DNA of 64,000 nucleotides from Agitococcus sp. (GCA_030646715.1 JAUSLJ010000042.1:124001-188000), one strand, 5' to 3'; positions 39,726 to 49,837 are shown, counted from the first letter of the stretch. Program-made: numbers and translations. The notes: generated by a model not told the origin, from the letters alone.

Positions 39726-41423
39726 GTGAATGTCTTATTACGTGCGATGATGACTTTACTCTGTCTGTTAAGTTTACAAAGCACTCTTGTTTTTGCCGAA
39801 GAGGTGACAGCTACAGAACCCGTCATCACTGAATCTGCTACGGAAACATCCAGTACAGAAGTCGTAGCAGCACCAACACCTGCTGCCGATTTACCTTCTT
39901 TATTAAGTCAATTAGTACAAGCCGAAGACTTTGAACTTCGTGCAGCACTCATTCAACAATTAGCCAGTCGTACAGAACCGCAAGTATTAGGAATTTTAAA
40001 TGCACTCGTTGAAGGCCAATTAAACAGTAATTCAGCAAATCCTACACAAGTATTAATTGTCGCTGCCGAAGGTGAAGACCCTGACGTGGTGGATGCCCTG
40101 ACAGGCAAAAGCATCGGTAAATCCTCACAGTTTACGCTCGATACCATTCCTTTAAATAATGCCTTACGCGGTGAATTACGCGCCATTATTGCCCGTTTGC
40201 AATTATCGTCGGCGGATAAAAGTTTACGTTTAGCGGCCGCTAAACAATTAATTAGTAATGAGCCTGATATCGCCATGTTGCCAATCATCAATGAGCAACT
40301 GAAAAAAGAAAGCGACAGTAAAGTCAAAGCAGCATTACAAACGGTCAGTAGTTTATTGCAATTACAAAGCGAAGATGTCGCCACACGTACCGAAGCGGTA
40401 CATCAACTGAGCGAGTCTTTATATCCCGAAGTACGCGCCCGTTTACAGGATATTGCCGATAACGATAGTGCTAATGAAGTAAAAAATGCGGCTAAAGCCT
40501 CGCTAACTGCTTTAGAAAACCAATTAAAAGTCTATCAAGTGGCTGAAAATATCTTTTTTGGTTTGAGTTTGGGTTCAGTGTTGTTGTTATCGGCCGTCGG
40601 TTTAGCCATTACCTTTGGTGTCATGGGTGTGATTAACATGGCACATGGTGAGTTAATGATGCTTGGCGCTTATACCACTTATGTCATTCAACAAGTGTTT
40701 CCACAGCAATTGGGGATGAGTTTGTTGCTGTCGATTCCTGCTGCTTTTGTCGTTGCGGGCTTAGTGGGTATTGCGATTGAACGCGGTGTTATTCGTCATT
40801 TATATGGCCGTCCTTTAGAAACTTTATTGGCGACTTTTGGTATTAGTTTGATTTTGCAACAAGCAGTACGGTCGATTTTCTCCCCGTTAAATCGTGCGGT
40901 TGCCTCCCCAGAATGGATGAGCGGTTCTTTAGAAATTAACCCCGTGTTATCGCTCACCTATAACCGTTTATATATTTTGATTTTTGCCTTAGTCGTCTTT
41001 GCTGTGTTGTTAGTCGTACTTAAACGTACCAGTTTAGGCTTGAAGTTACGCGCGGTGGCACAAAACCGTTCCATGGCGCGAGCAGTGGGTGTGCGTGCCG
41101 ACTGGATTGATGCCATGACTTTTGGTTTAGGCGCAGGCATTGCAGGCATTGCAGGCGTGGCGTTATCGCAATTAACCAATGTCGGGCCCAATCTTGGCCA
41201 AGCTTACATTATTGATTCTTTCTTAGTTGTGGTGTTTGGCGGTGTCGGTAATTTGTGGGGAACATTGGTTGGGGCGTTTGGTTTGGGTATTGCCAATAAG
41301 TTTCTTGAACCCTATGCGGGTGCGGTGTTAGCTAAAATTCTGGTGTTGGTGTTTATCATCCTCTTTATTCAAAAGCGTCCACGCGGTTTATTTCCGCAAA
41401 AAGGCCGTGCGGTGGAGTCTTAA
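39726..41423 (+). CDS. urtB: Urea ABC transporter permease UrtB
   Basis: Long periplasmic N-terminus, then LivH-type permease (GLAITFGVMGVINMAHGELMMLGAYTTYV); GTG start. Confidence 0.95.
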   Translation: MNVLLRAMMTLLCLLSLQSTLVFAEEVTATEPVITESATETSSTEVVAAPTPAADLPSLLSQLVQAEDFELRAALIQQLASRTEPQVLGILNALVEGQLNSNSANPTQVLIVAAEGEDPDVVDALTGKSIGKSSQFTLDTIPLNNALRGELRAIIARLQLSSADKSLRLAAAKQLISNEPDIAMLPIINEQLKKESDSKVKAALQTVSSLLQLQSEDVATRTEAVHQLSESLYPEVRARLQDIADNDSANEVKNAAKASLTALENQLKVYQVAENIFFGLSLGSVLLLSAVGLAITFGVMGVINMAHGELMMLGAYTTYVIQQVFPQQLGMSLLLSIPAAFVVAGLVGIAIERGVIRHLYGRPLETLLATFGISLILQQAVRSIFSPLNRAVASPEWMSGSLEINPVLSLTYNRLYILIFALVVFAVLLVVLKRTSLGLKLRAVAQNRSMARAVGVRADWIDAMTFGLGAGIAGIAGVALSQLTNVGPNLGQAYIIDSFLVVVFGGVGNLWGTLVGAFGLGIANKFLEPYAGAVLAKILVLVFIILFIQKRPRGLFPQKGRAVES

Positions 41424-41425
41424 TC

Positions 41426-42562
41426 ATGCTGATACAACGTTTATTAACGAGTGATAAAGGCGGCATGGTGATGTTGGCGCTGTTAGCTTTGTTGGCGATC
41501 GTCGTGCCAACGCTGAATTTGGTCGTGCCTGTTGAGTCGGCATGGCATTTATCGAGTTATACCGTCACTTTATTGGGCAAGTTTTTGTGTTATGCCTTAT
41601 TGGCCTTGTCTTTAGATTTGATTTGGGGCTATTGCGGCATTTTATCACTCGGACACGGCGCATTTTTTACCCTTGGCGGTTATTGCATGGGCATGTATCT
41701 CATGCGTCAAATTGGTACACGTGGGACGTATGGCAATGCCGAACTGCCCGATTTTATGGTGTTTTTAAACTGGCAAGAGTTGCCTTGGTATTGGTACGGA
41801 TTTAGTAGTTTTCCTTTTGCCATGTTAATGGTTGTCGTTGTGCCTGCGTTATTAGCTTTTGTCTTTGGTTGGTTGGCGTTTCGCTCTCGGGTGACGGGGG
41901 TATATCTATCCATAATCACTCAAGCCTTAACCTTTGCTTTGTTATTAGCGTTTTTTAGAAACGAAATGGGCTTTGGTGGCAACAACGGCCTCACCGATTT
42001 TAAAGAAATTTTAGGCTTTCCTTTAGCGCATGATGGCGTGCGTATAGTGCTGTTTTTAACCTCTATTTTTGCTTTGGCGAGTGCTTACATTGCCTGTCGC
42101 TTTATCGTTACCTCGCGTTTTGGCCGTGTCATTACCGCCATTCGTGATGCCGAAAGTCGCACGCGGTTTTGTGGTTATGCGGTTGAATCTTATAAATTAT
42201 GGTTGTTTGTGTTTTCGGCGATGTTGGCAGGTATTGCAGGAGCGTTGTTTGTGCCGCAAGTGGGCATTATCAATCCTAGTGAGTTTTCACCGTTAAACTC
42301 CATTGAGCAAGTTGTGTGGGTGGCGGTCGGTGGTCGCGGTACGTTATTTGGTGCAGTAACTGGCGCGTTTGCTGTCAATTACAGCAAAACATGGTTGACC
42401 TCAGTTTACCCTGAAGCGTGGTTATTTGCCCTCGGTGCCTTGTTCGTGTTGGTGACTTTATTCTTACCCCAAGGCATCGTTGGTTTAGCTAAAAAACTGA
42501 TGACTAAAGTTAAAACACCAAAAGCTGAAAGTGAAGCGGCTGCAAAAGGAGTCAAAGCATGA
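41426..42562 (+). CDS. urtC: Urea ABC transporter permease UrtC
   Basis: LALSLDLIWGYCGILSLGHGAFFTLGGYCMGMYLM; LivM-type. Confidence 0.95.
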   Translation: MLIQRLLTSDKGGMVMLALLALLAIVVPTLNLVVPVESAWHLSSYTVTLLGKFLCYALLALSLDLIWGYCGILSLGHGAFFTLGGYCMGMYLMRQIGTRGTYGNAELPDFMVFLNWQELPWYWYGFSSFPFAMLMVVVVPALLAFVFGWLAFRSRVTGVYLSIITQALTFALLLAFFRNEMGFGGNNGLTDFKEILGFPLAHDGVRIVLFLTSIFALASAYIACRFIVTSRFGRVITAIRDAESRTRFCGYAVESYKLWLFVFSAMLAGIAGALFVPQVGIINPSEFSPLNSIEQVVWVAVGGRGTLFGAVTGAFAVNYSKTWLTSVYPEAWLFALGALFVLVTLFLPQGIVGLAKKLMTKVKTPKAESEAAAKGVKA

Positions 42563-43389
42563 GTATTTTTTCCATGCCTAAAGTGACGACACGCCGCAAA
42601 GCGGTGAATATGGCCTCTGGCTTGGTTAGCCCCTTAGTCTTAGATACTACGCATGGATCGGTATTGTATTTAGAAGATGTCTCGGTCAGTTTTGATGGTT
42701 TTAAAGCCTTAAATAACTTGTCTTTAGATATTAGCGAAGGCGAACTACGCTGCATCATCGGGCCAAACGGTGCTGGAAAAACGACGATGATGGATGTGAT
42801 AACAGGCAAAACGCGTCCTGATAGTGGAACGGTTTTTTTTGGTCAACACATTGATTTATTAGGCTTAAACGAACAACAAATTGCCAACGCAGGCATAGGC
42901 CGAAAATTTCAAAAGCCCACCGTGTTTGAAGCATTAACAGTATTTGAAAATTTAGAATTAGCGATGTCGTCGAATAAAAGCGTATGGGCGAGTTTGTTTT
43001 ATAAATTATCGGGCGAGCAACAAGATCAAATTGATGAAGTGTTAGCGTTAATTCGTTTGGGCGAGTTGCGTCATCAATTAGCAGGCATTTTGTCACATGG
43101 GCAAAAACAATGGTTAGAAATCGGTATGTTGCTGATGCAAAACCCGCGCGTGTTATTGGTAGATGAGCCCGTTGCAGGCATGACCAGCGAAGAAACCGAA
43201 CGCACGGCAGAATTATTAGTGTCCTTAGCGGGCGCGCATTCGGTGATTGTTGTTGAGCATGACATGGCATTTGTCCGCTCGATTGCCAAAAAAGTCACTG
43301 TTTTGCATCAAGGCTCGGTATTGGCCGAAGGCACAATGGACGAAATACAGGCCAATCCTAAAGTCATTGAAGTCTATTTGGGCGAGTAA
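42559..43389 (+). CDS. urtD: Urea ABC transporter ATP-binding protein UrtD
   Basis: CIIGPNGAGKTTMMDVITGKTRPDSG; LSHGQKQWLEIGMLLMQNPRVLLVDEPVAGM. Confidence 0.95.
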   Translation: MSIFSMPKVTTRRKAVNMASGLVSPLVLDTTHGSVLYLEDVSVSFDGFKALNNLSLDISEGELRCIIGPNGAGKTTMMDVITGKTRPDSGTVFFGQHIDLLGLNEQQIANAGIGRKFQKPTVFEALTVFENLELAMSSNKSVWASLFYKLSGEQQDQIDEVLALIRLGELRHQLAGILSHGQKQWLEIGMLLMQNPRVLLVDEPVAGMTSEETERTAELLVSLAGAHSVIVVEHDMAFVRSIAKKVTVLHQGSVLAEGTMDEIQANPKVIEVYLGE

Positions 43390-43416
43390 TTATTGCGATT
43401 TAGTAAACTGGAAGTG

Positions 43417-43521
43417 CAGGGATGATGTGATGCAACTGTTTGAGGCATGGATGCCGAGTTTTGCATCACAAGATGGTTTTGCTGACTTTTGCCGAAACAA
43501 AAGTCAGGCCTGCGGCAGGCA
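43417..43521 (-). repeat. Multi-hairpin dispersed repeat family A, copy 4 (inverted), between urtD and urtE
   Basis: Reverse complement GCCTGCCGCAGGCCTGACTTTTGTTTCGGCAAAAGTCAGCAAAACCATCTTGTGATGCAAAACTCGGCATCCATGCCTCAAACAGTTGCATCAC. Confidence 0.9.
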
Positions 43522-43579
43522 ATCGTCAGTAGATTTGGCCAGATTATTTGATTTAATCGTTTATCAAAGGTAAACAACC

Positions 43580-44275
43580 ATGTTGCGTGTCGAAAAACTC
43601 AACCAATTTTATGGCCAAAGTCATATCTTGTGGGACTTAGAATTCAACATTAAAGAAGGTTCGTGCGCCTGTTTAATGGGACGTAACGGCGTCGGCAAAA
43701 CCACCTTTTTAAAATGTTTAATGGGTTTATTACCGAGCAAAACTGGCGATATTTTTTTCAATGGTCAATCTTTAACAGGCATATCTACCGAGCAACGTGC
43801 GCGTCAAGGTTTAGGATATGTGCCCCAAGGCCGCGAGATTTTTCCGCTACTGACCGTCGAAGAAAACCTAAAAATTTCTTTAGGGGTACGTAAAGACAAA
43901 GCCAAACAAGTACCGAGCCATATTTACGAGTTATTTCCTGTGTTAAAAGAAATGCGTCAACGGCGTGGCGGCGATTTATCGGGTGGTCAGCAACAACAAC
44001 TTGCCATTGGTCGCGCTTTGGTATTAGAGCCTAAGTTATTGATTTTAGATGAACCCACCGAAGGGATTCAGCCAAATATTGTGCGGGATATTGGTGGCGT
44101 GATTCGTAAGTTAAACAGCGAACACGGTATTACCGTATTGTTGGTTGAACAAAAGTTACCTTTTGCGCGTGCTTATGCCACTGATTTTCATATTTTGAAT
44201 AAAGGTCGTTTGGTCGCGGAAGGTGAGATTAGTGAATTGAGTGATGAGATTGTCAAAGAGTATTTGAGTGTGTGA
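43580..44275 (+). CDS. urtE: Urea ABC transporter ATP-binding protein UrtE
   Basis: CLMGRNGVGKTTFLKCLMGLLPSKTG; LSGGQQQQLAIGRALVLEPKLLILDEPTEGIQPNIV. Confidence 0.95.
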   Translation: MLRVEKLNQFYGQSHILWDLEFNIKEGSCACLMGRNGVGKTTFLKCLMGLLPSKTGDIFFNGQSLTGISTEQRARQGLGYVPQGREIFPLLTVEENLKISLGVRKDKAKQVPSHIYELFPVLKEMRQRRGGDLSGGQQQQLAIGRALVLEPKLLILDEPTEGIQPNIVRDIGGVIRKLNSEHGITVLLVEQKLPFARAYATDFHILNKGRLVAEGEISELSDEIVKEYLSV

Positions 44276-44276
44276 C

Positions 44277-44342
44277 GTAGGGGCAAATAATCATTTGCCC
44301 TATGGATTCAAACAACAAGGGCGAATGATTATTCGCCCCTAC
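44277..44342. repeat. Double-hairpin repeat family B, copy 2
   Basis: GTAGGGGCAAATAATCATTTGCCC-TATGGATTCAAACAACA-AGGGCGAATGATTATTCGCCCCTAC. Confidence 0.85.
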
Positions 44343-45276
44343 GGGTGTTGATTGCCGCTTTAACCGCCATCAATGTCTCTTGCGTCGTTGGAGTATTTAA
44401 CACCTTCACCGCTTGCTCGGCAAAAGGCAGTGCTTCGCGAGCACGCCCTTGATGCAGCAACAAATCTGCCAAATTATTCCACCCCGACACTTCATCAGGA
44501 AAGCGACGAATTAACTCTCTCAAAGCAATTTCACCCTTGGCAGCATCACCCAAGGTCACCGAGCTATTGGCTAATCCCAACCATGCTATTTTTTCATTTG
44601 GCCAATACTGACTAGCATGTTCATAACCTGCTTGTGCGCCACGAATTGAACCCTGTTTCTCTAAAATACTGAGCTGTTGTAAGGTTTTATCCGCTTCTAA
44701 CCAAGATGGTAGTTTTTCAGGGTCAATAATCAAACTTGCCCAATAATTGCCACGCGCCCACGTATATTCAAAAGTGGAAAAAGACAACACCAAACGTTTA
44801 TCAACGCCTGAACGTAAGATTAATTGTTGGCGCGCATAATCAACACCCACCACCACTGCAAAATGCCAAACGGGATACAGCTTTAAGCCATTATTTTGTA
44901 AAACTAAAATGGGATAGCCATTGTCTAAAGCAGTAAAAATGGCATTTAAATTAGGAGCAAGTCGATAGGCAAAACGGCCATGTTGACGGGCGCTGGCAAG
45001 CATCTCAAGGCTAAAGCTGCCTTTACGTTTGGGGACATATACTTCGGCTACGAGCTGTTCAGGCAATATATTAACGCCTGTGTGTTGCAACATCGTTGCT
45101 AAGGCAGCAGGGCCACATTGATGGAGATTTTGCGCAAAGAATGGCACCGTTTGCAGTTCAACAGCGAGACGTTGTTTGAGCGTGGCTTGCTGTTGATACA
45201 GTGCGCGTGTTTGTGGTGCCGTACAAGCCACCATCAACACAGACATCAATACACAAAGTAGATGACGAATAGACAT
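44329..45276 (-). CDS. PA2778-family cysteine peptidase (C39-like, TPR tail), lipoprotein-like N-terminus
   Basis: SVLMVACTAP lipobox-like; VPFFAQNLHQCGPAALATMLQHTGVN; YPVWHFAVVVGVD; TPR-like C-terminus. Confidence 0.8.
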   Translation of the reverse strand: MSIRHLLCVLMSVLMVACTAPQTRALYQQQATLKQRLAVELQTVPFFAQNLHQCGPAALATMLQHTGVNILPEQLVAEVYVPKRKGSFSLEMLASARQHGRFAYRLAPNLNAIFTALDNGYPILVLQNNGLKLYPVWHFAVVVGVDYARQQLILRSGVDKRLVLSFSTFEYTWARGNYWASLIIDPEKLPSWLEADKTLQQLSILEKQGSIRGAQAGYEHASQYWPNEKIAWLGLANSSVTLGDAAKGEIALRELIRRFPDEVSGWNNLADLLLHQGRAREALPFAEQAVKVLNTPTTQETLMAVKAAINTRRGE

Positions 45277-45330
45277 AGAATTATTTTATCAATCAAAACA
45301 GGGGGAGGATGGGCTCCCTCCCCTCGTTCT

Positions 45331-45729
45331 TTAACGATGATGCGTAAACGGATACACGCTAGTTAAACCTAAAAGGTCAGTGACTAATAATACGAGAAAA
45401 ATAAAGACTAACGTCCCTAAAATATCACCACCTGCTGGCAGTGTTTGCATTTTACCGTACAGTTGTTGTACTTCAGCGTCAGAAAGTGCAGCAATACGCG
45501 CAGCGGCTTGGTCATGGTCAACACCCAAGCTCACTAACTGAGTTTGCACATCAGAGCGTGTTAAAAATGTCGTTAATTCACTACGTTGACGCGATAAATC
45601 CATCGCGCTTGCTTGGGCAATCACGGTATCCGTAGGAATAACGGCGGCAGAGGCTTGCATGGGAATACTGAGGCTGGTGCAACTAACAATCAGCATCGCG
45701 GCTGTGCTTTTCATCCATTTGGATTTCAT
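45331..45729 (-). CDS. PA2779-family protein
   Basis: Signal peptide, SRQRSELTTFLTRSDVQTQLVSLGVDHDQAAARIAALSDAEVQQL, C-terminal TM segment; paired with the PA2778-like gene. Confidence 0.8.
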   Translation of the reverse strand: MKSKWMKSTAAMLIVSCTSLSIPMQASAAVIPTDTVIAQASAMDLSRQRSELTTFLTRSDVQTQLVSLGVDHDQAAARIAALSDAEVQQLYGKMQTLPAGGDILGTLVFIFLVLLVTDLLGLTSVYPFTHHR

Positions 45730-46024
45730 GGTGATGTTTCCTGTTAAGCTAAAATATAGAGATAAGCAGCGTTAGTTTTTTGCTGCTTTAGTCACTAAAA
45801 TTAACATCATCATTGCCATTGTTCTGTTCGCTAGAGTACATAGGTACGCTTTCTTGACTGATATTTTTCGTTGATTAGCAATTATCCAAAATTTCCCTAA
45901 CTGTAACTGGAGTACACGTTTTATAATGAGCGGTTAAATTAAGACTTATGCAGCTAACAGTGCGTAGGTCGAATATGTTTTTTCTTGGGCAATTACAGCC
46001 CTGTTTTATTTGTGGTGTGGTGTT

Positions 46025-47911
46025 ATGCGTTATCCTAAAGTTTATGATGTGATTGTGATTGGTGGCGGTCATGCGGGGACAGAAGCGGCTTTAGCTTCGG
46101 CGCGTATGGGCTGCCAAACGCTATTGTTGACGCACAATATCGAAACTTTAGGACAAATGAGCTGTAATCCAGCCATTGGCGGTATTGGTAAAAGTCATTT
46201 AGTTAAAGAAATTGACGCGATGGGCGGGGCAATGGCCTTAGCCACTGACAAAGGTGGTATTCAATTTCGCGTTTTAAACGGCAGTAAAGGCCCTGCGGTA
46301 CGTGCCACGCGCGCCCAAGCCGACCGTGTGCTTTACAAAGCGGCGATTCGTAGCATCCTCGAAAATCAAGCCAATTTAGACATCTTCCAACAAGCCGCAG
46401 ATGATTTAATAGTTGAAGGCGATACCGTGAAAGGTGTCATTACGCAAACAGGTATTCATTTTAGTGCCAAATGTGTGGTGTTAACGACAGGTACCTTCTT
46501 AGGCGGCACGATTCATATTGGTTTAGAAAACTATCGTGGTGGTCGTGCAGGTGATCCTCCGTCTATTGCTTTAGCGAATCGTTTACGGGAGTTACCGTTG
46601 CGCGTTGGCCGTCTAAAAACAGGTACGCCTCCGCGTATTGATGCTAAATCGGTCGATTTTAGCCAATTGATTGAACAAGCAGGCGATACACCCACGCCAG
46701 TGATGTCGTTTATGGGCAACCAAGCGATGCATCCGCAACAAATCAGTTGTTGGATTACTCATACTAACGAAAAAACGCATGACATTATTCGCAGTGGTTT
46801 AGACCGTTCGCCGATGTACACGGGCGTGATTGAAGGCGTAGGCCCGCGTTATTGCCCGTCGATTGAAGATAAAATTCATCGTTTTGCCGATAAAAACTCG
46901 CACCAAATTTTTATTGAACCTGAAGGCTTAACCACTCATGAGTTATATCCCAACGGTATTTCAACAAGCTTGCCGTTTGATATTCAAATTCAATTAGTAC
47001 GGTCGATGAAAGGGCTAGAAAATGCTCATATCGTTAGACCGGGTTATGCTATTGAGTACGACTATTTTAATCCGCAAGATTTACAACACACGCTCGAAAC
47101 GAAAGTCATCAATAATCTGTATTTTGCTGGCCAAATAAACGGCACGACAGGTTATGAAGAAGCAGGTGCACAAGGATTATTGGCAGGAATTAACGCAGGG
47201 TTACGCGCTCAAGATAAAGAGCCGTGGTATCCCTTGCGTGACCAAGCCTATTTAGGCGTGTTGGTCGATGATTTAATTACCCATGGCACCAAAGAACCGT
47301 ATCGAATGTTTACTTCGCGTGCTGAATATCGTTTGTTATTGCGTGAAGACAATGCCGATGCCCGTTTGACCGAAGTTGGTCGTCGTTTAGGTTTGGTCGA
47401 TGATGCCCGTTGGCAAACGTATTGTGAAAAGCAAGAAGCCATCATTCAAGAAACACAGCGTATGAAACAGATTTTTCTCTTTCCTAATTCGGAGTTGGCG
47501 GCACGTTTTACTGCCGCGACAGGCCAAGAATTAGCGCGTGAAAATAGCTTGTTAGATTTATTGCGTCGTCCTCAAGTCAGTTATAGCCAATTGGCTTCGT
47601 TAACAGACACTGTGGTTGCGCCTGAAGTAGGCGAGCAAATTGAAATTAACGCTAAATATTCTGGTTATATCGACCGTCAACACGACGAAGTGGCGCGTTT
47701 GCGTAAGTCTGAAGAAATGATCTTGCCTGAGGATTTTGATTATGACCGCGTGCAGGGCTTATCGAATGAAGTGCGGTTAAAACTCAAAACCATCAAACCT
47801 GAAACCTTAGCGCAAGCAGGACGGATTTCGGGTGTCACTCCTGCGGCAGTGTCGTTGTTGCTGATTTATTTGAAAAAGCATGGCATGGCTAATATGAAAT
47901 TGGCGGGTTGA
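46025..47911 (+). CDS. mnmG: tRNA uridine-5-carboxymethylaminomethyl synthesis enzyme MnmG
   Basis: [62 protein letters not shown]. Confidence 0.98.
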   Translation: MRYPKVYDVIVIGGGHAGTEAALASARMGCQTLLLTHNIETLGQMSCNPAIGGIGKSHLVKEIDAMGGAMALATDKGGIQFRVLNGSKGPAVRATRAQADRVLYKAAIRSILENQANLDIFQQAADDLIVEGDTVKGVITQTGIHFSAKCVVLTTGTFLGGTIHIGLENYRGGRAGDPPSIALANRLRELPLRVGRLKTGTPPRIDAKSVDFSQLIEQAGDTPTPVMSFMGNQAMHPQQISCWITHTNEKTHDIIRSGLDRSPMYTGVIEGVGPRYCPSIEDKIHRFADKNSHQIFIEPEGLTTHELYPNGISTSLPFDIQIQLVRSMKGLENAHIVRPGYAIEYDYFNPQDLQHTLETKVINNLYFAGQINGTTGYEEAGAQGLLAGINAGLRAQDKEPWYPLRDQAYLGVLVDDLITHGTKEPYRMFTSRAEYRLLLREDNADARLTEVGRRLGLVDDARWQTYCEKQEAIIQETQRMKQIFLFPNSELAARFTAATGQELARENSLLDLLRRPQVSYSQLASLTDTVVAPEVGEQIEINAKYSGYIDRQHDEVARLRKSEEMILPEDFDYDRVQGLSNEVRLKLKTIKPETLAQAGRISGVTPAAVSLLLIYLKKHGMANMKLAG

Positions 47912-47923
47912 GTGGAGTAAAAA

Positions 47924-48124
47924 ATGACTTTTCATCCTCAATATATTGTTAATGAACACAAGCAAACAACGGCAGTGATTTTGCCTGTGGCAGAGTGGGA
48001 CTCGTTGTTAGAAGAGATAGAAGAGTTGGAGGCGATTCGAGCTTATGATGCGGCGAAAGCAGAGCAGAGCGAAGTGATTTCTTTTGACCAAGCTTTATCT
48101 GAAATAGATGGACATATTTCTTGA
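47924..48124 (+). CDS. Antitoxin of RelBE/Phd-type TA pair
   Basis: QYIVNEHKQTTAVILPVAEWDSLLEEIEELEAIRAYDAAKAEQSEVISFDQALSEI; directly upstream of a RelE-like ORF. Confidence 0.8.
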   Translation: MTFHPQYIVNEHKQTTAVILPVAEWDSLLEEIEELEAIRAYDAAKAEQSEVISFDQALSEIDGHIS

Positions 48125-48375
48125 CCTATAGCATTCAAATTACACGAAAAGCGCAAAAGTCGTTGGCGGATATAGCATCGGATTATCAGCAAAGTATTCG
48201 TGTGGCGATTCGAGAATTAGCTGAAAATCCTTTTCCGCAGGGTTGTAAAAAATTGGTGGGAAGACCTGCGTGGCGTTTACGTGTCGGCGTTTATCGGGTG
48301 ATTTATGAAATAGATCAAGGTCAGGTATCGATATTAGTCGTTGATATTGGTCATCGACGTGATATTTATCGTTAA
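48121..48375 (+). CDS. RelE/ParE family toxin
   Basis: YSIQITRKAQKSLADIASDYQQSIRVAIRELAENPFPQGCKKLVGRPAWRLRVGVYRVIYEIDQGQVSILVVDIGHRRDIYR; TTG start overlapping the antitoxin stop. Confidence 0.9.
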   Translation: MTYSIQITRKAQKSLADIASDYQQSIRVAIRELAENPFPQGCKKLVGRPAWRLRVGVYRVIYEIDQGQVSILVVDIGHRRDIYR

Positions 48376-48413
48376 TCACTCCCTATTTATATCTTCGGTA
48401 TTAGTTTTCCATT

Positions 48414-49037
48414 ATGTCTGATTTATCGCAATTATTAACCCAAGGCATCGCTCAACTTGGCCTCACCATCCCCGATACCGCCATTGAGCAACTCGAATAC
48501 TATGTTGCTGCCTTGCAAAAGTGGAATGCGGCTTATAATCTCACCGCTATTCGTGAGCCGCGTGAGATTGTCATCAAACATTTGTTAGACTCACTCTCCG
48601 TGTTGCCGCATTTACGCGCTAATACCTTATTAGATGTGGGCACAGGCGCAGGTTTACCAGGTTTAGTACTCGCTATTGTTAAACCCGAATTGCAAGTTGA
48701 TTTACTCGATAGTAATAGCAAAAAAACGCGATTCTTACGGCAAATAGTCGCTGTGTTGGGGCTAAAAAACGTCAAAGTGCATCATGCGCGGGTAGAGCAA
48801 GCAGATTTGCCGCCGCAAATGCAGGTGATTAGTCGCGCATTTTCGAGTTTGAGTGATTTTAATCTGGGCTGTCGCCATTTTTTAGCCAACGAAGGCGTGT
48901 TGTTGGCAATGAAAGGACAGTTTCCGCAAGCAGAAATAGACGCATTGCCTACGGACATACGCGTATTGGAAAGTATTCCTTTGACCGTCCCTTTTTTGGA
49001 TGAGGCACGACATTTGCTAGTGCTAGGTAACGCTTAA
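48414..49037 (+). CDS. rsmG: 16S rRNA (guanine527-N7)-methyltransferase RsmG
   Basis: KWNAAYNLTAIREPREIVIKHLLDSLSVLP; LLDVGTGAGLPGLVLAI. Confidence 0.96.
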   Translation: MSDLSQLLTQGIAQLGLTIPDTAIEQLEYYVAALQKWNAAYNLTAIREPREIVIKHLLDSLSVLPHLRANTLLDVGTGAGLPGLVLAIVKPELQVDLLDSNSKKTRFLRQIVAVLGLKNVKVHHARVEQADLPPQMQVISRAFSSLSDFNLGCRHFLANEGVLLAMKGQFPQAEIDALPTDIRVLESIPLTVPFLDEARHLLVLGNA

Positions 49038-49057
49038 TTTAGAGTAGGAATGTGAAC

Positions 49058-49837
49058 ATGACCCAAATTCTCGCCATCGCCAACCAAAAAGGCGGTGTCG
49101 GTAAAACGACAACTACCGTCAATTTAGCTGCCTCGTTAGCAGCGGTAAAACGTCGCGTCTTGTTAATCGACCTAGACCCCCAAGGCAATGCCACCATGGG
49201 TTCAGGTGTGGATAAAAATGCCTTACCGTATTCCGTTTATGACGTGTTATTAGGTGATACACCGATAAAAGTCGCCATTCAAAAGACACCGAAAGCAGGT
49301 TATGACGTACTCGGCGCGAATCGAGAGTTAAGTGGTGCAGAAATTAGCTTATTTGATTTAGAACGACGTGAATTAAGACTGAAAGAAGCGATTGAAGAAA
49401 TTAGAAAGAGTTATGATTTTATTTTGATTGATTGCGCGCCGTCATTAAGCATGTTGACCTTAAACGCCTTAGTAGCCGCTGATGGTGTCATTATCCCCAT
49501 GCAATGCGAATATTACGCTTTAGAAGGCTTGGCAGATTTAACCAATACCATTGAGCGCATGACTGCCAAGCTTAATCCCCAATTACAAATTCGTGGCATT
49601 TTACGTACCATGTACGACCCGCGAATCACCTTAGCCAGTGATGTTTCCAACGAATTAACTCGGCATTTTGGCGATAAAGTTTTTACTACCGTCATCCCGC
49701 GTAATATTCGTTTAGCCGAAGCGCCCGCGCATGGTGTGCCAGTGATGTATTACGACAAAGGCTCGCGTGGTGCTTATGCCTATTTGAGTTTGGCTGCTGA
49801 ACTGATTAAAAAAGATAAAAAGAGAAAAAGCGTATGA
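49058..49837 (+). CDS. parA: Chromosome partitioning ATPase ParA
   Basis: ILAIANQKGGVGKTTTTVNLAASLAA; RVLLIDLDPQGNATMGSGV. Confidence 0.96.
   Translation: MTQILAIANQKGGVGKTTTTVNLAASLAAVKRRVLLIDLDPQGNATMGSGVDKNALPYSVYDVLLGDTPIKVAIQKTPKAGYDVLGANRELSGAEISLFDLERRELRLKEAIEEIRKSYDFILIDCAPSLSMLTLNALVAADGVIIPMQCEYYALEGLADLTNTIERMTAKLNPQLQIRGILRTMYDPRITLASDVSNELTRHFGDKVFTTVIPRNIRLAEAPAHGVPVMYYDKGSRGAYAYLSLAAELIKKDKKRKSV

Noticed and set aside
39953-40384. 143-aa antisense ORF
   Set aside because: Inside urtB periplasmic region; composition typical of a mirror frame.
42755-43270. 171-aa antisense ORF
   Set aside because: Fully inside urtD, whose ABC motifs are unambiguous; shadow ORF.
43247-43573. 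108-aa + strand ORF after urtD
   Set aside because: Runs out of frame through urtD and then through the family A repeat; artefact of repeat sequence.
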